A stretch of 64,000 nucleotides of DNA from CAYOSF01 sp964406605. GTDB lineage: Bacteria > Chloroflexota > Dehalococcoidia > DSTF01 > RBG-16-68-14. Location: contig CAYOSF010000005.1 of NCBI GenBank assembly GCA_964406605.1, positions 1 through 64,000 on the forward strand. Reading direction: 5' to 3'. This document shows, piece after piece, positions 61,401 to 64,000 of this stretch (position 1 is its first letter; each line of letters starts with the position of its first letter). The notes under the pieces were generated by a model. That model worked only from the letters and a program-made list of their open reading frames with translations. It had not been told where the DNA came from and made no database searches. The position numbers and the translations under genes are program-made.

Positions 61401-61634
61401 CGCTACGCGGGCGAGCACGAGGAAGCGGACGTTGATGAGGCCATCCCTGCCCGAGATGGCCGCGAGCGACAGCTCGCCCGAGCCGAGGCGATGACGCAGG
61501 GACAGACCGGCGTAGTTCGACGGCACGACGACCGTGACGGGCGCCAGTGGATCGCCGGCCTTCGCCTGGACGATGGCGTCGCGCAGGGCGAGCGCCGCCT
61601 GCTCACCGTATGGGGCCAGGCGCAGTGATGACAT
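58482..61634 (-). CDS. AddB-like PD-(D/E)xK nuclease subunit
   Basis: 1050 residues. N-terminal inactivated-helicase-like region starts APYGEQAALALRDAIVQ and VTVVVPSNYAGLSLRHRLG. C-terminal nuclease: FRGRIDRVDQAPDG and LLVLDYKTGSPRP hold the active-site Asp and Lys. Four cysteines typical of the AddB Fe-S staple are present: CPFRYFLGHVL upstream of the nuclease and CRFCAYDRVC at the end. Partner of the AddA-like gene directly downstream; together they should resect DNA ends for RecA. Chi recognition cannot be judged from sequence. Confidence 0.9.
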   Translation of the reverse strand: MSSLRLAPYGEQAALALRDAIVQAKAGDPLAPVTVVVPSNYAGLSLRHRLGSGELSLAAISGRDGLINVRFLVLARVAELLGAPTLAAHGRRPLTGPIRAEAIRAALAADPGVFHDVAEHTATERSLDATFRELRLASPQALDAAAHQSRRAEDAIRLFHDFRSRTTDYYDEEDLAVAAAAAVRAGSSALRDVGHVILFLPRRLTPGEQTLAEALAEAGGLAAVIGLTGDREADEPARELASRLQSRLGPPEEQAPSPIPSDTRIVVAADAEEEVRSALRMVMQRVDKGTPLHRMAILYPAAQPYTLLSHEQLNAAGVAHNGAAIRSLAQTASGRTLLGLLHLREADFRRDAVMDWLSAAPVLEHRNGNPAPAHAWDMISRSAGVVGTTQQWTERLARYRGSLQAKLDAPEREDEGSEGRRRGLQIEIDLTERLARFMEDLATAVDPGPRSSWGQFASWARGLLERYLGREGHWRGLPEEEKDAAIEAHRAVEAALDSLSALEDVRPHTDEATFRKALERELEAPAGRIGRFGDGVFVGRIADALGTDFDVIFVLGMTEGLMPPRERDDPILPDRERAVASDLPLRTGRSAEWRRDYLAALASAGERVLCYPRADLRGQRGRLPGRWLIETASLLEGRSLFSEDLANLTERPWFTVVPSFESALAGTDGRASKQEYDLHSLIRWQRNGGRPTEHYLTAEKRALGDGLSEEIERASVRLTRWDGRLSVHSAPVPSAQQPVSPTALQNWATCPFRYFLGHVLRVAETEKPEDTLTISALERGNLLHEALESFVSETPRRAAPDQAWTSEERARLTEIGERLCDRAEAAGLTGRPLLWRLERERILRDLAGFLDADERLRAEHGVVPEAVELSFGVPDAELAAVPVTLPDGRSVAFRGRIDRVDQAPDGSHLLVLDYKTGSPRPYRTLKIDPVQRGTALQLPIYALAARQRYGEVPAAAYYWFATERAGYETNGHPVDEAVLSRFHEALTVILGGIEMGLFPARPGPWGNGAFENCRFCAYDRVCLRERARAWQRKRLAPELREYVDLAEPED

Positions 61635-61691
61635 CAGGCGCTTCCCTCGTCCTGGCTACGATGGCCCCGCCTAGCCGCACTTCCCCCTGCC

Positions 61692-62318
61692 CTATGGCGC
61701 GGGCGCCGGACGCACGCCCAGCTCCGCGAGCTGGGCGGCCAGATCGTCGCCGCGGTGCACGCGGAAGTGAACGCCCGCCATCCCCACTTCGCGAGCCGCT
61801 TCCACGTTGCGCTCCGCGTCGTCGATGAACACGCACTCCTCGGGTGCGAGGCGGAGCCTCTCGGCGGCCAGACGGTAGATGCGATGGTCGGGCTTGGCCA
61901 GACCGACGACAGCCGAGGAGATCACGTTGTCGAAGAGGTCCAGGATGCCGAGGCCGTCGCGGATGCGCTCCTCCAGGCTGACGTCCGTGTTGCTCAGGAT
62001 CCCGATTCGGTAGGGGGGCCGCAGGGCGCGAATGAGATCAACGTTCTCCTGGATGATGGTCCAAGAGTCGCGCCACTGCTGATGGAGAGGCGGGAGCGGC
62101 CCGCCGGCGGCCTCCTCAAGTCGTTCGTGGGCGGTCCGACGCCAGCCTTCTGGATCGCCGCGGCCCACCTGCACCTCGCGCCAATCGTCGCTGTCGTACA
62201 GGGTGCGCGAAAGGGTGCCTCGCTCCAGGCCGTGTTGCCGTTCGAGCTCCTGGGCCACGTCCCAGCGCATGTTGCTGATGACGCCGCCGAAGTCGAATAG
62301 GATGCCGCGGATGGGCAC
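61692..62318 (-). CDS. HAD-family hydrolase
   Basis: 208 residues. HAD fold, subfamily IA style: motif I ILFDFGGVI (nucleophile Asp; the usual second Asp is Gly, as in some IA members), motif II GILSNTDVSLEERI, motif III Lys in GLAKPDHRIYR, motif IV CVFIDDAERNVEAAREVGM. Phosphatase or dehalogenase; substrate unknown. GTG at 62318 has AAGGAGGT five bases upstream. Confidence 0.9.
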   Translation of the reverse strand: MPIRGILFDFGGVISNMRWDVAQELERQHGLERGTLSRTLYDSDDWREVQVGRGDPEGWRRTAHERLEEAAGGPLPPLHQQWRDSWTIIQENVDLIRALRPPYRIGILSNTDVSLEERIRDGLGILDLFDNVISSAVVGLAKPDHRIYRLAAERLRLAPEECVFIDDAERNVEAAREVGMAGVHFRVHRGDDLAAQLAELGVRPAPAP

Positions 62319-62471
62319 GGAGTACCTCCTTGATGGTGGCCCCATCTTAACCGCAGCGACCGGGGGCGGACAACGGCCGCTTGCCCGGTGCGGTTCCTAC
62401 CGGGGCGTCACAGTTCGTGCTACACTCACCCCCGCCGAAGTCAATCGCCCCGGCGTGCAGGAGGATACTTC

Positions 62472-63278
62472 ATGTCTGACTACTCTGAGCTGTTGTACGA
62501 GGTTTCGGACAACATCGCCACGATCACGTTGAACCGCCCGGACCGCATGAACGCGATCAGCATTCCCATGCTTACGTCGTTCAGTCAGGCGTTTCGAGAT
62601 GCCGACGCCGACCCGAACGTGCGCGCCATTATCCTCACCGGTGCCGGCCGTGGATTCTGCGCCGGGCTGGACCTGAAGGATGTCAGCTCGGGACAGGGAA
62701 TCGGGGGCGGAGGAGACAGCGGCGGCCCCCTGGCAGGGAAGTTCGATCTTCAGAACAGCCCGCCGGTCGTGCTGCACACCACCGACAAGCCGGTCATCTG
62801 CGCGCTCAACGGCGCCGCGGCCGGATACGGCATGGACCTCGCACTGGGCTGCGATATCCGCATCGCTTCGGCCAGTGCCAAGCTGGCCGCCGTCTTCACG
62901 AAGCGGGGCATTCTGCCGGAGAGCGGCGGGAGCTGGCTGCTGCCGAGGCTAATCGGCTGGGCGAAGGCGGCTGAGGTCGCGTTCCGGGGCCGCGTGCTCT
63001 CGGCGGAGGAGTCGCTCGAGTTGGGGCTGGTGAACGCCGTCGTCGAACCCGACCGGCTGATGGCCGTCGCTCGGGAGTGGGCGGAGGAGATAGCGGCAAA
63101 TGCGCCGCTCGCAGTGCAGGCCACCAAGCGCATGATGCGGCTGGGCCTGGACGAGACGTTCGAGGCGAACGTCCATCACGTCTTCCTCCAGCTCCTTCCC
63201 CTCTTCGGCTCAGAGGATTTCAAAGAGGGCATCTCGTCCTTCATCGAGAAGCGCCCCGCCCAGTTCAAGGGACGGTAG
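62472..63278 (+). CDS. Enoyl-CoA hydratase/isomerase (crotonase) family protein
   Basis: 268 residues. Crotonase fold with oxyanion-hole loops GAGRGFCAGLDLKD and LNGAAAGYGMDLALGCDIRI, and FTKRGILPESGGSWLLPRLI, where Glu at the PES position fits the second catalytic acid. C-terminal ESLELGLVNAVVEPD is typical. Hydrates or isomerises enoyl-CoA. AGGAGG lies seven bases before the ATG, and GTGCTACACT (62417-62426) may be its extended -10. Not in an operon with the other acyl-CoA genes. Confidence 0.9.
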   Translation: MSDYSELLYEVSDNIATITLNRPDRMNAISIPMLTSFSQAFRDADADPNVRAIILTGAGRGFCAGLDLKDVSSGQGIGGGGDSGGPLAGKFDLQNSPPVVLHTTDKPVICALNGAAAGYGMDLALGCDIRIASASAKLAAVFTKRGILPESGGSWLLPRLIGWAKAAEVAFRGRVLSAEESLELGLVNAVVEPDRLMAVAREWAEEIAANAPLAVQATKRMMRLGLDETFEANVHHVFLQLLPLFGSEDFKEGISSFIEKRPAQFKGR

Positions 63279-63304
63279 AAGCCACCAACCTCTGGCCGCC
63301 CGCG

Positions 63305-64000
63305 CTAGCCGGGGGCGTCTGTAGCTTTGCCCGCGGCTCCGCCCGGTCCTGTCGCTTGCTCCCGATACCAGCGCTCTTGGTCCTTGGACAGGCCCGTGGG
63401 TGCGGGTCCTCCCAGGATAGGGGGCTGGCGGGAGTTGAGGCCGTGCAGCCTGGCCTGAGCGACGGTCCACAGCGTTTGGAGAGGGCTGAGGGGCACCATG
63501 TCCATCGGCTTGATCTTCATCAGAGCGGCCAGCCCCGCGGTGATGCCGCGCAGGTCGTTGCGGGCGTCCACCTCGATGATCCGGCGGTCGGCGTAGCGCC
63601 GTCGCAGGTCCGCGCCACGATCGTTGATCGCGCACGCCCCGACCACGAGGAGGTCGCCCGGTAGGTTTTCCAGATCGCTGTCCTCGAAACCCCGCCCGAA
63701 GATGACGGTGAAGCCTCCCTGGCCTGGATAGTCGTTGCTGAGGATCTCCAGAGTGCATTCGGTGTTGCCTTTACATCCCTCAACGCAGGCGCGCTCTCGA
63801 CCCTGGACGATGCGCACGTCGGGATGGAAACGGCGCAGCAGGGCATAGGGATAGCGCGTTTGGAATCGGTCCAGGTCACCCACGACGTCGATGTGGTCGA
63901 GCCGTCCCTCACCCAGGCCCCATTCCGCCGCGAGACGCAGGTGCTCGACCTCCTCGATCGAGTAGCCCATCATTCTGGCGCCGACCGTATCCACGGCCAC
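63305..64000 (-). CDS. DUF362 domain protein, 5' end outside window
   Basis: 231 residues are visible; the gene enters from beyond 64000, so its start is missing. DAVDTVGARMMGY-type sequence (AVDTVGARMMGYSIEEVEHL) and AAEWGLGEGRLDHIDVVGDL are the end of a DUF362 domain. After that comes a Cys-containing part: ERACVEGCKGNTECTLEIL and LLVVGACAINDRGADLRRRY, which resembles a second domain. Function unknown; DUF362 proteins often sit with ferredoxins. Confidence 0.8.
   Translation of the reverse strand: MAVDTVGARMMGYSIEEVEHLRLAAEWGLGEGRLDHIDVVGDLDRFQTRYPYALLRRFHPDVRIVQGRERACVEGCKGNTECTLEILSNDYPGQGGFTVIFGRGFEDSDLENLPGDLLVVGACAINDRGADLRRRYADRRIIEVDARNDLRGITAGLAALMKIKPMDMVPLSPLQTLWTVAQARLHGLNSRQPPILGGPAPTGLSKDQERWYREQATGPGGAAGKATDAPG

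Overview
The window is high-GC bacterial DNA and looks like a piece of a metagenome-assembled genome. It opens with about 96 bases of near-pure C and holds a 100-base N gap inside a tandem repeat. The gene mix is what one sees in environmental Chloroflexota, perhaps Dehalococcoidia-like: acyl-CoA dehydrogenase, MaoC and crotonase genes, an F420-type LLM oxidoreductase, small dockerin-like secreted proteins, an AddAB-like helicase-nuclease pair, and many GC-rich hairpin repeats. That assignment is inference from gene content; no rRNA or ribosomal protein gene is present. I found no tRNA gene, CRISPR array or prophage.

Layout. 0.1-5.9 kb: a small basic protein, then a single 1687-residue STAND-type P-loop ATPase with a nuclease-like N-terminus, a candidate stand-alone defence protein. 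6-13 kb: hairpin-rich spacer, acyl-CoA dehydrogenase, acetoacetate decarboxylase family protein, three exported dockerin-like proteins (one a TolB-like propeller) and a MaoC hydratase. 13-21 kb: a TIM-barrel-like protein, an LLM oxidoreductase, a CxxC micro-ORF, a GAF-GGDEF-HD-GYP c-di-GMP enzyme, pyruvate phosphate dikinase. 21-23 kb: a phosphotransferase with an apparent CTG start, a 222-bp tandem repeat carrying copies of the tail of a Y1 (REP-associated) transposase, the transposase itself, and a duplicated glmS 3' tip. 23-28.3 kb: glmS, an alpha/beta hydrolase, and ispH-plsC-cmk. 28.4-28.7 kb: a probable selenoprotein gene with in-frame TGA and a SECIS-like hairpin. 28.9-32.5 kb: CAP-dockerin protein, 365-bp tandem repeats with the gap, Pit phosphate transporter plus DUF47 partner. 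32.7-50.4 kb: CapA-type lipoprotein, DUF2630/SRPBCC pair behind a CRP/FNR-like operator, Nudix, PIG-L deacetylase, a tandem pair of Fe-S proteins, DinB, methyltransferases, FAD oxidase, GNAT, URO-D family protein, VOC/EthD/ABM small enzymes, hemerythrin, nitroreductase, and a hydrolase-cyclase fusion. 50.5-64 kb: alaS, lysS, addA/addB-like genes, HAD hydrolase, crotonase, and a DUF362 gene cut by the window end.

Three things deserve attention. First, the 97-residue ORF at 28375-28668 keeps protein-like sequence on both sides of an in-frame TGA, and a hairpin with a GGUC loop sits 20 nt after that TGA. Second, about a dozen intergenic hairpins share a CTAC at the same foot (GTAG on the other strand), the mark of REP elements handled by REP-associated Y1 transposases, and one such transposase lies at 22351-22737. 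Third, the lone STAND ATPase at 865-5928 has a nuclease-like domain whose catalytic lysine motif looks altered.

Promoters are readable: TTGWCR-type -35 boxes 16-18 bp from TATAAT-like -10 boxes, often preceded by GTGC. For lysS, and probably alaS, the -10 is so close to the ATG that the mRNA should be leaderless.
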